This document shows, piece by piece, positions 11,876-21,981 of a stretch of DNA of 64,000 bases. How positions within the stretch are numbered: position 1 is the stretch's first letter; the number at the start of each line of letters is the position of its first letter. The notes under the pieces were generated by a model that was not told the DNA's origin, made no database searches, and saw only the letters and a program-made list of their open reading frames with translations. Source of the stretch: Trema orientale. Its lineage: Eukaryota > Streptophyta > Magnoliopsida > Rosales > Cannabaceae. The stretch spans positions 1 through 64,000 of the forward strand of contig JXTC01000747.1 in NCBI GenBank assembly GCA_002914845.1, in the 5' to 3' direction. A program made the position numbers and the translations under genes.

Positions 11876-12712
11876 TGCCCTTTGAATGCTAAACAAAAAT
11901 AGAAAAAGAATAGGAATAGTAATAGGAATGGAATGAGAGTAGGAATAGAATGAAAAAAAAAATTAATTGAGTTGTTTGGTTGACATATTGGAATCAATAC
12001 CTGATTGAGAATTAGTATATTTAGTTTATTATGAAATAAAATGAAATTAACATTATATAGACGAAAATACCTTTGCTATTAGAAAATTGATACAAAAATT
12101 GATTCATTTATTTATTTATGTATTTTTTGCATTAGAATTTAAAAAAAATAAAAATAAAAATTTTAAAGACAAAATAACAAATCAAACCGTATACAGTGTG
12201 ATGTGTTATACAAGATTTCAGAAAATAACATATCAAACCGTATACGGGTTGATGTGTTATTTTTTGAAATCTTGAATAACACATCAAACCGTATTCAGGT
12301 TGATGTGTTGTTCAATATTTCAGAAAATAACACATCAAACTGTATACGTTTTGATGTGTTATACAGGATTTCAGAAAATAACATATCAAAACATATACGG
12401 TTTGATGTATTATACAGGATTTCAGAAAATATTTTTTATTTTGTGAAAAATTAATATTACTTTTCATATTTTGTATAATATTAATTTCTCACAAAATAAG
12501 GGTAAATTGGGGCATATGTGAGTTGAGTTAGAATGGAACGGGCTTTCAGCTCATTTGATTTAGGAATTCTAATTCATTTAAGTAGATGAATAATAATTAC
12601 TATGGGAATTGACTTTCAAGTCTCAAAACTCAAACCAAATAATTGAATTGACTTTCTTTAGGAATGAGAATTCCATTCCAATATTCATTCAATCCAACCA
12701 AATGCCACTTTA
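11876..12712. mobile_element. degenerate inverted-repeat element enclosing the palindrome array
   Basis: The left part is rich in AATAGGAATGGAATGAGAG; the right part contains GAATGAGAATTCCATTCC and, near its end, CCAACCAAATGCC. These are the typical arms of plant GGAATGGAAT-type inverted-repeat elements. The arms match only partly and I found no clear target duplication, so both ends and the classification are tentative. The 51-bp array (12,168-12,431) lies between the arms. Confidence 0.4.
12168..12431. repeat. 51-bp tandem array of a palindromic unit, five copies
   Basis: The word ATCAAA recurs at 12,181, 12,232, 12,283, 12,334 and 12,385, exactly 51 bp apart. Each unit joins an almost perfect palindrome (AACACATCAAACCGTATAC followed by its complement, ending GATGTGTT) to a spacer like ATACAGGATTTCAGAAA. 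Because 51 is divisible by three, one plus-strand frame (12,203-12,454) stays open as 17-residue repeats of the ISENNISNRIRFDVLYR type. No start context, domain or intron supports translation, so I annotate it as DNA repeat only. Confidence 0.9.
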
Positions 12713-13550
12713 GTGGTTAGTAAGAAAGGGGGGTGAGGTGGGGATTGAACCCTTATATTATATGTATTGTCTCCTAGTTAATATCCCGAATATATGGCTG
12801 ATGGACATACTGTGTATGAAGAGCTAGAAAGCTAGCTTGTCTTTTTTTTTTTTTTTTTTTTTTTTTTTCTACTCACTGTCTTTTTTCATTTTCATCATAT
12901 TGAGAGATCTTGCTTGAGCATATAGATATATGTATATATATAGTTATTATTGGATATTACGTTGGGTTTTGTATTAGCTAGCTGGATGTGTAGTACTAAT
13001 TAAGAAACTAGCTAGAATCAGGATTAGTGGACAATCCAATATTTCTTTAAAAAAAAAAAAAGAAAAGAAAAGTGGATGAAAAGAAAAATTTCAAATGAGG
13101 AACGATAATATGAATACTAGGAATTAATAATCAGGCCAGCTATGACATTATTGAACGAAATTGTTTCTCCTCTAATTATAGTACTTGAATTTTCAATGAA
13201 ATCCATATAATTAATGTACTATCAATATGTTGATCTTATCAATTATGTATCCTTTAAGTTTTATCGCACATGCATATTAAAAATTTAAAACCAAAGTATG
13301 CTGAGCTAGAACGGATATAGGGATAAACCAAAAATAAGATAAAATTTTCTTTGAAGTACTAAACTTTTGATTTTCTTTAAAAGGGAACGAGTCATTGACT
13401 GTTAATAATTCCACGTACAAAATTAATTTGATCAACTAAAGTTATTTTCACAGTTAAAAGGAAGAGGCAAATCTTGGTTCAAACTTGGAAAAACATAATT
13501 AGGATATTATTTCAAATTTGTAAATATACATATAAATAGGACTTGGGATA
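12713..13550. other. intergenic, no gene seen
   Basis: AT-rich sequence with a long poly-T run at 12,842-12,868 and a poly-A run near 13,049. No coding region or complete element was recognised. Confidence 0.5.
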
Positions 13551-13551
13551 C

Positions 13552-13758
13552 CATCGAGTAGGATAGCCTAATGATAAGGCTTATTATGACGGATTCATAG
13601 AAAAAATCTCTTGTTCAGAACCTTCAATCAACATTCCCACTAGCATTGGGAGGTTCGTGTGGCTGTGGTGACACCCTAAGAAAATATGCTAAAAATTAGT
13701 CACCCCTTCTCGGACTCTTTATTTTGATTTAAAAAAAAGAAAAAAAAATCAAAAGAAA
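13552..13758 (+). mobile_element. tRNA-derived SINE, diverged copy
   Basis: A box A-like TAGCCTAATGATAAGG and a degenerate box B-like GTTCAGAACC lie about 35 bp apart near the left end, as in tRNA-derived SINEs. The right end is an A-rich tail near 13,729-13,758. Imperfect direct repeats around CTTGGGAYAC occur at 13,542-13,551 and after the tail at 13,764-13,774, a plausible decayed target duplication. Ends are approximate. Confidence 0.5.
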
Positions 13759-13775
13759 AATTAAGCTTGGGACAC

Positions 13776-14162
13776 AGTATTTTGGCTGACGATATAGTAA
13801 CCAGCTAGCTAGAGTACTAGATCTTTCCGTGGACCTGAAAAGATTTTGGTCCAGGAAAAAAAAGAGAGGTACATATATTTAGGGATATGCCATTAATAGA
13901 TTAGGGACGAGCTCAGTATTCTCAATATTCTAGGCTAATTGGCTAAAGTCATTCAGTCGAGAGAGATCAGTAGTACTGCCCAAGGAGCTGGACAGAAATG
14001 ATGACGTACATATTGTTGTTGTTGCGTAGGAGAGTCCTTTATCAGTTGAGGCCCTATAGTGTGTAATGTTCTAGGGTAGTACAGTACTTGCGGGTAGTCT
14101 TGAATCTTGATATGTACACAATTATTTTCGATCCTTTTGATGCAAAGCTGATGATTCCTCTG
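13776..14162. other. intergenic, no gene seen
   Basis: No coding region, RNA gene or element recognised. Confidence 0.45.
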
Positions 14163-14296
14163 CCTTTATTTTCCTTCACCTAAGCAGCTAACCTCCTCAC
14201 ATTGACTAATTATCGAATCTTTATTTTCCTTCACCTAAGCAGCTAACCTCCTCATATTGACTAATTATCGAATCTTTATTTTCCTTCACCTAAGCT
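14163..14296. repeat. 55-bp tandem repeat, about 2.4 copies
   Basis: The word CTTTATTTTCCTTCACCTAA recurs at 14,164, 14,219 and 14,274, a constant 55-bp period. The first two units differ at one position (CTCACATTG versus CTCATATTG), so the duplication is recent. About 70 bp downstream there is a second tiny tandem, the 21-bp GGTATGAGTAGGAGTAAGCGC twice at 14,369-14,410. Confidence 0.9.
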
Positions 14297-14411
14297 CCTC
14301 GTGGAGAAGCTGTCTATCTCTCCAGAGTCTAGAACATAACTAGTGAATTGTACTGATGATCATCAATGGTATGAGTAGGAGTAAGCGCGGTATGAGTAGG
14401 AGTAAGCGCGG

Positions 14412-17164
14412 TGTGGATTGGACAGTGTAATGTCTAAATTTTTAACCGACGCACAAAATATGGTTGAACAAAATTTTAACCACTGTGGTTAAAAAAAACT
14501 TATTAATCGCACCAAATTACACTACATTATACAGTTTGGTGCAGTGCGATTTATGCAGTTTGAGCCTTTGATATGGGCTTCAATAAAATTGGGCCAAATT
14601 AAAAAAATAATCTTAAAAAAATTATTACTATTAAAATAAAATCATTTAAAAATTAACTCAAATCTAAAATATTTAAGAAAGTTACACATTTCACATATTC
14701 ATATTTGTCTAAGCAACATCTTAATAAGACACAACATTATAACTCAATCAAAATATAGTAAAGCACAAATGTCTAAAGTTCAAAACTTTAAACATCCTTT
14801 AGAATAACAAACAATAAAGTTGAAACTTAAATTATTAGTAAGTCCTCACTCGTTTGACTTTTTTCAAGACTCTCTACGTTTCATTCATAATTTATTCCAA
14901 AAAAATTTAGATTTTAGATTTTAGTATATTATATATATGAATTTATGTATAAATATATATATATATATATTAAATTGGATGTACATATATAAACGGTGAG
15001 GTGCGGTTTATTACGGAAATAGAAATCTTATTCCGTATTATATACCACACTACGGCAATAGAGAAAAATTGAACCCCAAATCACACCATGAAGCAAAATA
15101 ACTACACCATACCGCACGGTGTGATTTGATTTTAGTGGTTTGGGCAATTAGGCAGAAATATGCTCATCCATGGTATGAGGCATATTATGCATAGATGCGA
15201 CCCATTATAGTTATAGTAGTCATCATTACGTTAGTCATGATTCATGATTGTGATAGACGATGCTAATGTTACATACGCGTTATTGACAAAATCTGCAATA
15301 GTAAAACTGATTGATGTGTAAAATTATTGGTTTATGTTTTAAAATAAATTCGAAGTTATAATAAATATATATGTAGTTCTAGTAAAATCATATATTATGT
15401 GTAACGTCGTAGTTAGTCATAATGAGTTTACTAGTGAAAAACAAAAGAAGGTAAAGGTACATGTAATTTCATTAAGTCAATTTCCTGTTTCATTTATCAT
15501 TTCCACAATTGCATGGAGTACTCCCTAAACCTAAGCTAAACAAAAGGCACGTCAGCAAAGCAAAAAGACAACAATAGTAAATGTCAATTATATGATTATA
15601 CAAAGATGATTTTTTTTTTTTAAAAAAAAAAAAGACAAAGAAGAAAGAAAAGAGAAACACGACACCAAGGCATGCAATCCTGGAAATGGAAGTATCTTTT
15701 TATCTTTAAAATTGTTCCTACAGAGAGACATCATTATGATACAATTGTCATGCTTTTCTCTTCATTATATATATCATAATGATCATAATCATAATAATCA
15801 ACATTATCATCACCATCATGCATCCTATGTCCCTTTTCCCAACCTGGGATGCTTTCTTATGTTGGCCAAATATGGGACACAACCCCCTAAATATTGCGTT
15901 TAACTGATTATATATATTAATGACAATGATGGTGATCACACACACTTTCATCGACCCAAACGATCAAGTGATTGTGTTCTTCAAGCGTGACGAGTATAAA
16001 AGCCAACTTATATAACTATATATAAATACTAGTTATGATATATATTATACTTCACATACATGCATTTTAACGATTTTTATAAGGATACTTTATTGTACAC
16101 TTCGAAGTTTGAGGTGGTGATCGGCAATTAATGAATCATGGTAACGTGATTTACGTGATTGGAAAGTTAAGAAAATAAGAATACATAGATACCAATCTAA
16201 TACAATATTTATTTTGCATATACATAAGTATATTTGACCATTTTGGTTTCTTTGTCTTTTCTTTTCTCTTTTTTTTTTTTTTTGGATCACTTTTTTGAAA
16301 ACCTTCTTGAGGGTATCGTTGATCTCCAAGAAGAATATCTTCGTATATTTCTTGGTTCTTTAACCTAACTAAGTCACAATTATCAAAATTCATTTCGTAG
16401 TAGATTCTGAGTTCATATTTATATGTAGCTCCTTCCTGTTAATTGTTAGAATCCGCCTATTGAAGAGATAACAACTACTTGGGGTCACATTCAAAGATAA
16501 TGATCAACATCATTTACTCATGGAAATACCGATAGAACATATTGAGATGACAATTATGATGAGTTCGAATATTTTTTTCCCCCAAGTACATAAAATAAAA
16601 TGAAATCTTAATGCTTTTTATTGTTTGATGGCTTAGGCTTTTTTGACCATTAATAATTGTCCACTAATAATAAATATAATGTAGAAAGAATAACATAGTA
16701 GGATAAATTATTACATATATATATAGGGTTGAGATTTATAATCAGGGCATGATATGGGAGACAATGAGGGCAAAAACACAAGATGAAAAAGTAAGAAAGT
16801 TGATGTTTTGATAATGATGAAGATAATTGACCAGAGGACAAGTTGATTGATAAAAAAGGAATATGGCTTGAGATATACTCTCTCTCGTGTGCTCAATCAT
16901 AGCCTTACCGTCTCCCAATCATTTCGCCTCATCACTCCATTCCATTCCCCTTTTCTCAGACTTTCCAGCCTTCATTGTCTACCAAAAATAAAGCTAAAAA
17001 CAAAACCTAAATACCAACTCTGCTTATCAATGCATGTGGACCCGCCAATTTATAACATCTTCTTATATATGACTTCTGAATATTCTTTGGAGGGGGAAAT
17101 TGTTTGTTCTTATATATCTAGAACTATATCTATGAGAAAAAAATATATATATATATATAAATAT
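14412..17164. other. intergenic, no gene seen
   Basis: AT-rich. It contains short repeats related to CACCGCACCAAATTAC and GTGCGGT around 14,500-14,560 and 15,000-15,130, which read like arms of an inverted-repeat element, but I could not define ends. An imperfect CAT/ATC-rich run lies at 15,775-15,825. No gene is supported. Confidence 0.45.
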
Positions 17165-17408
17165 GGTTGTCAATCCGGTAGGTTTTTTTTTTTTTTACCT
17201 ATGTGTAGGTATTTTTTTTTCTAACCGTTAGATCATCATCTAATAATGATCTAACGGCTAAAATGAGATGCATGAAAAGACGTGCATCATTAATATTTTT
17301 TCTCTCTCCTACTTTTTAATATAAAAAAATGTGCAAAAAAATTTTTCATTGGCTCAATTGATACCTATGCATAAGTAAAAAAAAAAAATACCTACTAGAT
17401 TGGTGCCC
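17165..17408. mobile_element. 244-bp MITE, full copy 2 (inverted relative to copy 1)
   Basis: Same family as 9,946-10,188: GGTTGTCAATCCGGTAGG plus poly-T plus ACCTATGTGTAGGT at the left, and the complementary block ending ACTAGATTGGTGCCC at the right. The central palindrome is ACCGTTAGATCATC with its complement. The internal marker GACGTGCATCATTAAT appears here and as reverse complement in copy 1, which shows the opposite orientation. Flanks are ATA on both sides. Non-coding. Confidence 0.85.
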
Positions 17409-18806
17409 TATAAATATATGAGCGACTAAGACAAGATTTTCTTTCTATATCGAGAGAGAAATCGTTCAAATTTTTATTTGATATATAATTAAATATGTTG
17501 AAATGAACTCTAATGAAAATTATATGTAAAAAAATCTAACATCTTTCTATATGAAAAACACACCATCTTCCTCACCACAGTTTTTCTATATTTGAAAAAA
17601 CTCTAACATCTTTCTATATGAAAAACACACCATCTTCCTCATTACAATTTTTCTATCTTGATTTCTCTCTCTCATCAGAGAGGACGGTAGGACTTTTATA
17701 GTTTTGTGTAAATATCTTACTCTCATAGATTATCCTTATGGGGTTTTATAATAATAGAATCTAGATTTGTATAGGTTTTGTTTACTATTATTTTTATAGT
17801 TTTCTTACATATATGAATATTTTATGATCTAAATCTGAAAGAAATTCAATATAGATACTATACGGTTAAGGATGATAGAGTTTATCAAAATTGGTGAAAT
17901 ACTTTGAGGTGATAAAAATCTAAATCTTGTGGCATCTCTAAAAATTAATTTTAAGATTATTGTGGGTATCGTAAACTCCTCAAGTAATATGTCTAGTGAT
18001 GATCTTTCTACTCTTTTGTCATTTTATAACGAAATGAAATGCACCATACACGTGATAAGATTAAAATTTTTGCTGCGAGAAATACATAAGCAGGACTGAA
18101 AATGTCTTAGTATATTCTCAATTCAGGTTAGTTTTAGTTATAATATTTATCTCATTTGATAATGTATGATTCTCTTAATTTACTATTGTTGATACCAGAA
18201 GTTGGTATAATAACAAGGTTATTTGTTTTTGAAGAAAACTAAAGATTAAAGAAAGAATAGGAGAGAAAATAATAAATACAGGGATTTTAGAGTAGTTCAG
18301 TCTTTCAAACAAAGTGCCTACATTCACTATAGCTGATGTTATCTCAGTATATTGGTTACAGGAGAGCTTTCAGTTGTCTCTTTCTCTGCTCAAGAGCTTT
18401 GTATTATAGGCTTGAGGAGATAAGTTTTTTGTTGCAGATGAGATCTTTTCAAACATCAAAAAGATTATAAAAAGGTTATAGTGAATACGAATTTGAACTC
18501 GTATTTATCTCCTCTAAAATCTAATAAATCTTTACTTGAATAATCATATCCCTAATATCTTGAAAATTTGAATTTTGGATGGAGAAAATCTCGGGATAAA
18601 AATCTATTCGCTATCTTTGAGCAGATGTGAATTAGGTGTATAACAACTAACTACAAATATAGTTTTGTTATTGATCCTAAAAAGAGAAAAATAATCAAAC
18701 TATTGTTTATATCATATCGAGTAAAAAAATGAAAATATATAAAACTAAATAATGAAACAACAAATATTAGCTTATTGTTTATTTCTTCCCACTTTATTTC
18801 ACTAAT
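17409..18806. other. intergenic, with a short direct repeat
   Basis: A block reading CTAACATCTTTCTATATGAA and continuing to CACCATCTTCCTCA occurs twice, near 17,536 and 17,603 (about 67 bp apart). The rest is AT-rich sequence without coding signal. The segment 18,200-18,700 resembles decayed transposon sequence, but no family could be assigned. Confidence 0.45.
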
Positions 18807-18822
18807 AAAAATTGTAAATTTT

Positions 18823-19426
18823 ATAGGAATTTTACATTTTATTTTCTCTCTCCTTCTCTCTCCTCTCTGCTGGGTTTTAGCGAAGGTCTCCTCTCCTAGA
18901 AGGTGACTCCCCTACTGGAGAGAGGGATCTCCATCTCTGGTATGGATTCTTCTCAGTTTCTTTTTCTATTTTTATTTTTGTTTTCAAATAATCCTTCTAT
19001 TTGTGAATGTAGTTTTCTATCTAGATCTAGATCTATTGTCATCTTGTACACTTAAATCTAGATCTGTGGTGGTTTGAGTTATTTTTAGTTTTTTCTTTGT
19101 TATTGGTATGGTTGTCCTCCAGATTTGCATTATTTTTTGTTCAGATTTGAGAGGACGTTACTATTATGGATCGAAGTTGGCAGAGTCTCATTCAGTAAAT
19201 CAATCAGAAGTACGAATTCAGATCGTGAAAAATCAAAATAAACTATTGAAGAGCTCTACTAAATCCTTCATGGAGTTTTTCTCTAAGATCATTGTCGAGA
19301 ACTACCTTTACTCCAAGATCTCTGAAGGTTTTCCTGTTTTCGAGATTATCAATCGATGTCCTGATTCTTATTTAAGAGTTTCTATATAACTCGATTTGCT
19401 AATGAAATTGTTTCATTTCAAAAAAG
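18823..19426 (+). mobile_element. non-LTR retroposon copy with 16-bp target duplication
   Basis: A 604-bp segment is flanked by AAAATTGTAAATTTTA (18,807-18,822) and AAAATTGTAAAATTTA (19,427-19,442), 15 of 16 bases matching. It begins with a CT-rich leader and ends in an A-rich tail just before the second repeat. These are the signs of target-primed reverse transcription. A homologous truncated copy lies in the opposite orientation at 58,039-58,435. The 93-codon frame inside (19,108-19,389) resembles the translation of the other copy (both contain VNQSE..IQI and a FFKI/FSKI block), so it may be the remnant of a longer open frame. No reverse transcriptase motif is present. Confidence 0.65.
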
Positions 19427-19442
19427 AAAATTGTAAAATTTA

Positions 19443-20367
19443 CAAATTCTCGGTGCCATTTCTCAGTGGGAGGTATAATTTCACAAATTAGCTAGCAAAA
19501 ATTAGGTTGCTAGCAATTTTCAAAGGATGGTTATAGATGCGGATTATATATGGCATCTCAGCGGATATATATTAGGGGCTTATAGAAATGTGACCAAATT
19601 TTGGGCCCAATTTCAGTAAATGTCCCTTTGTCAAATGTTATAGCAAAATGTCCAGTATATATGCTTATATACAAGGCGTAAAATTTTATATACTAAGTAT
19701 AAAAAATTATATACCCAGTACATTTCAGTACAGTAACTAAAATTAGTAAATATGTTTATCTATCAAGTGTAAAAATATATATATCTGGACATTTAGCTAT
19801 AAAATTTTAAAAATGGACATCTACTTAATCAAATTTAAAATACTGGTCATTCACCTAAATTTCTCTATATTATCAAATGTATTGTCTTATATTCCCATCC
19901 TTAGAGAGAACAAGGAAAATAGATGTTTTTAAAATTAAACCTACAAAACAGACACCCACACTAATTTCCCCTTTATATTTCTATTAGTGACCGTCAGGTG
20001 GCATGCTATGCCCCAAGTTAGCCACGACGCGTGCCTTTATTGCGTGATTTAGGCAAACACCATTTTCAAGTTGCCTGTAATGACATATATCATCCCTTTT
20101 CTGTTCTATCGTGCATACCACTTTTGACAATTCGATTTTCATTTCCTCCATTATGCAATCACAGAACTCCCCCCACAATGAATTACCGAAGTGACATTTG
20201 TTTGAAGCAAAAGAAAGGGGTTGTAAGAATAATTGATTAATTGATAGAGTTGAAAAAAAAAGTGGTAGTTCTCTAAATCTTTTTCCATATTGAACAAGAA
20301 CTTAAAGAAAGCGCAAGTTGGCGAGGAGGACACTCTGGGGCCCTTGAGGTTATGTAAACACAATGAG
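19443..20367. other. intergenic with a possible MITE at about 19,585-19,865
   Basis: Around 19,585 the sequence reads AGAAATGTGACCAAATTTTG, and near 19,865 its approximate complement appears (minus strand AGAAATTTAGGTGAATGACC). Both arms contain AAATGTCC words and TATA-rich interiors, as in an old inverted-repeat element, but ends and target duplication are not clear. The remainder to 20,367 has no supported gene. Confidence 0.4.
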
Positions 20368-20632
20368 ATGGACAGGACCAACTTATGCCAAAATGACTTG
20401 TTTGTGAGTTGTTTTAAAAATGGTACTTTTAGGAGTGTCAAGAACGTTTTATCCTATAGTTAAGAGCTTATTGACAGTAAAAAAATCATTATTTAAAATT
20501 TCTTCATAGTCAAGAAGTTCTTGACCATAGGTTTCTTGACCATATGTCAAGATATCCTCAACACTCTTAAAAAAATTATTTTAAAAAAAATGCACAAAAA
20601 GTCATTTTTGGGCCAAGTTAGTCCTACCCATC
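20368..20632. mobile_element. long-TIR MITE
   Basis: The arms are inverted over roughly 80 bp. The left reads GATGGACAGGACCAACTT..GCCAAAATGACTT..TTTTAGGAGTGTCAAG; the right, on the minus strand, reads GATGGGTAGGACTAACTTGG..CAAAAATGACTT..TTAAGAGTGTTGAG. Between them are short TCTTGACCATA repeats. It is non-coding. The target duplication is not obvious, so the superfamily is undetermined. Confidence 0.7.
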
Positions 20633-20694
20633 ACCTTTTCTCTTCTGGACTGATTCCCTCCCCTATGGCTTGGGCCATATTTTAGGCAAATGAC

Positions 20695-20840
20695 ACACAT
20701 AGGACTAACTTGGGCCAAAATGATTTTTTTGTAAATTTTTTTTCTTTTTAAAAAAATGACATTTTTAGGAGTATCAATAACTTATTGACCATTAAAAGAA
20801 CCATTATTTAGGACTTTTTCATAGTCATGAGACACATTCA
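20695..20840 (+). mobile_element. truncated single arm of the same long-TIR MITE family
   Basis: The arm sequence recurs here once: ATAGGACTAACTTGGGCCAA, ATGATTTTTTTGT, then ATTTTTAGGAGTATCAATAA and a TTCATAGTCA block. The opposite arm is absent, so this copy is broken. It sits about 60 bp from the complete copy. Confidence 0.6.
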
Positions 20841-21981
20841 GTATCATTGTTATTATTTTAGTTTGTGTAAACAGAAACAGAAGCAAGAGAATTAAATGCA
20901 AAATTAACCAGCTGGCCCTCATCAAAGTAATGTATGTAGAGTCAAGACAAACGTATTATTGCTCACTTCATTTCATTTTTAATCTTTGATCAATTTCAGT
21001 TGGAATGATTAGATGAAATGTACTGGTACTTGGCATTAATCTAGCTCGAGAGAAGAGGGGGGAAAAAAATCAATATATATTTTTTACTTCTCCTCCCTTT
21101 TCTGATTTCTGACTTTAATAATATAAGAACGTTCACCAATTTAAATGAGTGTATCTAAATGAAAATTATAGAATAGATTGTAATTAGAACGAGAGACATT
21201 TAAAATGAAATACAGTAAAATAAATTATAATTAAAATGTGAAAAATTAGAATGAACCATTCGAAAACAAGGAAGAGCATCATTCTAAGAAAAAAAAAAAA
21301 ATTCCAATAATTAACTTAACTAATAGACTATTTAAATAGAAAAATTAAAATTGTTAAAATAAACACTCATTCCAATAAGTATAGTGTTTGAATGGCATGA
21401 AATTAGTGAACCAAACAGGCCAAAAACACTCATAAAATTTCAAATCAACAGGTAATGGATTAAAACCACATACCGCATTGCTTGTTTTCCTTCCATCTCC
21501 AAATGAACTCTTTTCAAGAAATTTTAATCGATCCCAAAACAAGATAACAATTCAAACTCTAGAACCAAAATGTCACGGTTGTTTTTATATCATACATGAA
21601 TAACCATCCGATGTCGATATATTTACTCAAATAGAATCAATAAGGAATTAGAAGCACTAAATTGAGATTATTAAGAAATTTCAGCAAATATAAGTCAGAC
21701 ATGCGAAGTTGAGGAGATTATGTACAGTGAAAACGATGAAGGAGCCCAGGCGTTTTACATAAAGTTGATTCCCGGACAAATTGAAAGCATAGAGCCCTTG
21801 GAAAGGGACTAACGTGTTTTTGAACCAAATACTGCAAGAAGAACGCTGTAGGAGCTCCATTATCACCTCAAGGGAATAAGTGGCTGTGGCAATAGTTGAA
21901 AATTCCAAGTAGCAAACGGGAACGCTACCAGAGTAGGAGACATAAAGCTGTCCCGATTATCAGTGAATACAAGACACGCTT
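20841..21981. other. intergenic and 3' flank of the RING gene
   Basis: No independent gene is supported. The right part (about 21,690-21,981) is less AT-rich and should include the 3' untranslated region of the minus-strand E3 ligase gene; the transcript end cannot be set. Open frames seen here have no domain. Confidence 0.5.

Noticed and set aside
12168..12431. CRISPR-like array (regular spacing, palindromic repeats).
   Set aside because: The spacers are near-identical between units and there are no cas genes; the context is a plant genome.
12203..12454. 83-codon frame over the 51-bp array as a real repeat protein.
   Set aside because: No promoter, splice partner or domain; the unit is palindromic, so the frame is most simply a by-product of a 51-bp period.
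19108..19389. Stand-alone 93-aa host gene.
   Set aside because: It lies inside a retroposon bounded by a target duplication and is repeated at 58,139-58,396.
21354..21908. Minus-strand open frames downstream of the RING gene as additional exons.
   Set aside because: The RING frame ends in its own stop with a complete RRRRLN tail, and the downstream frames show no domain.
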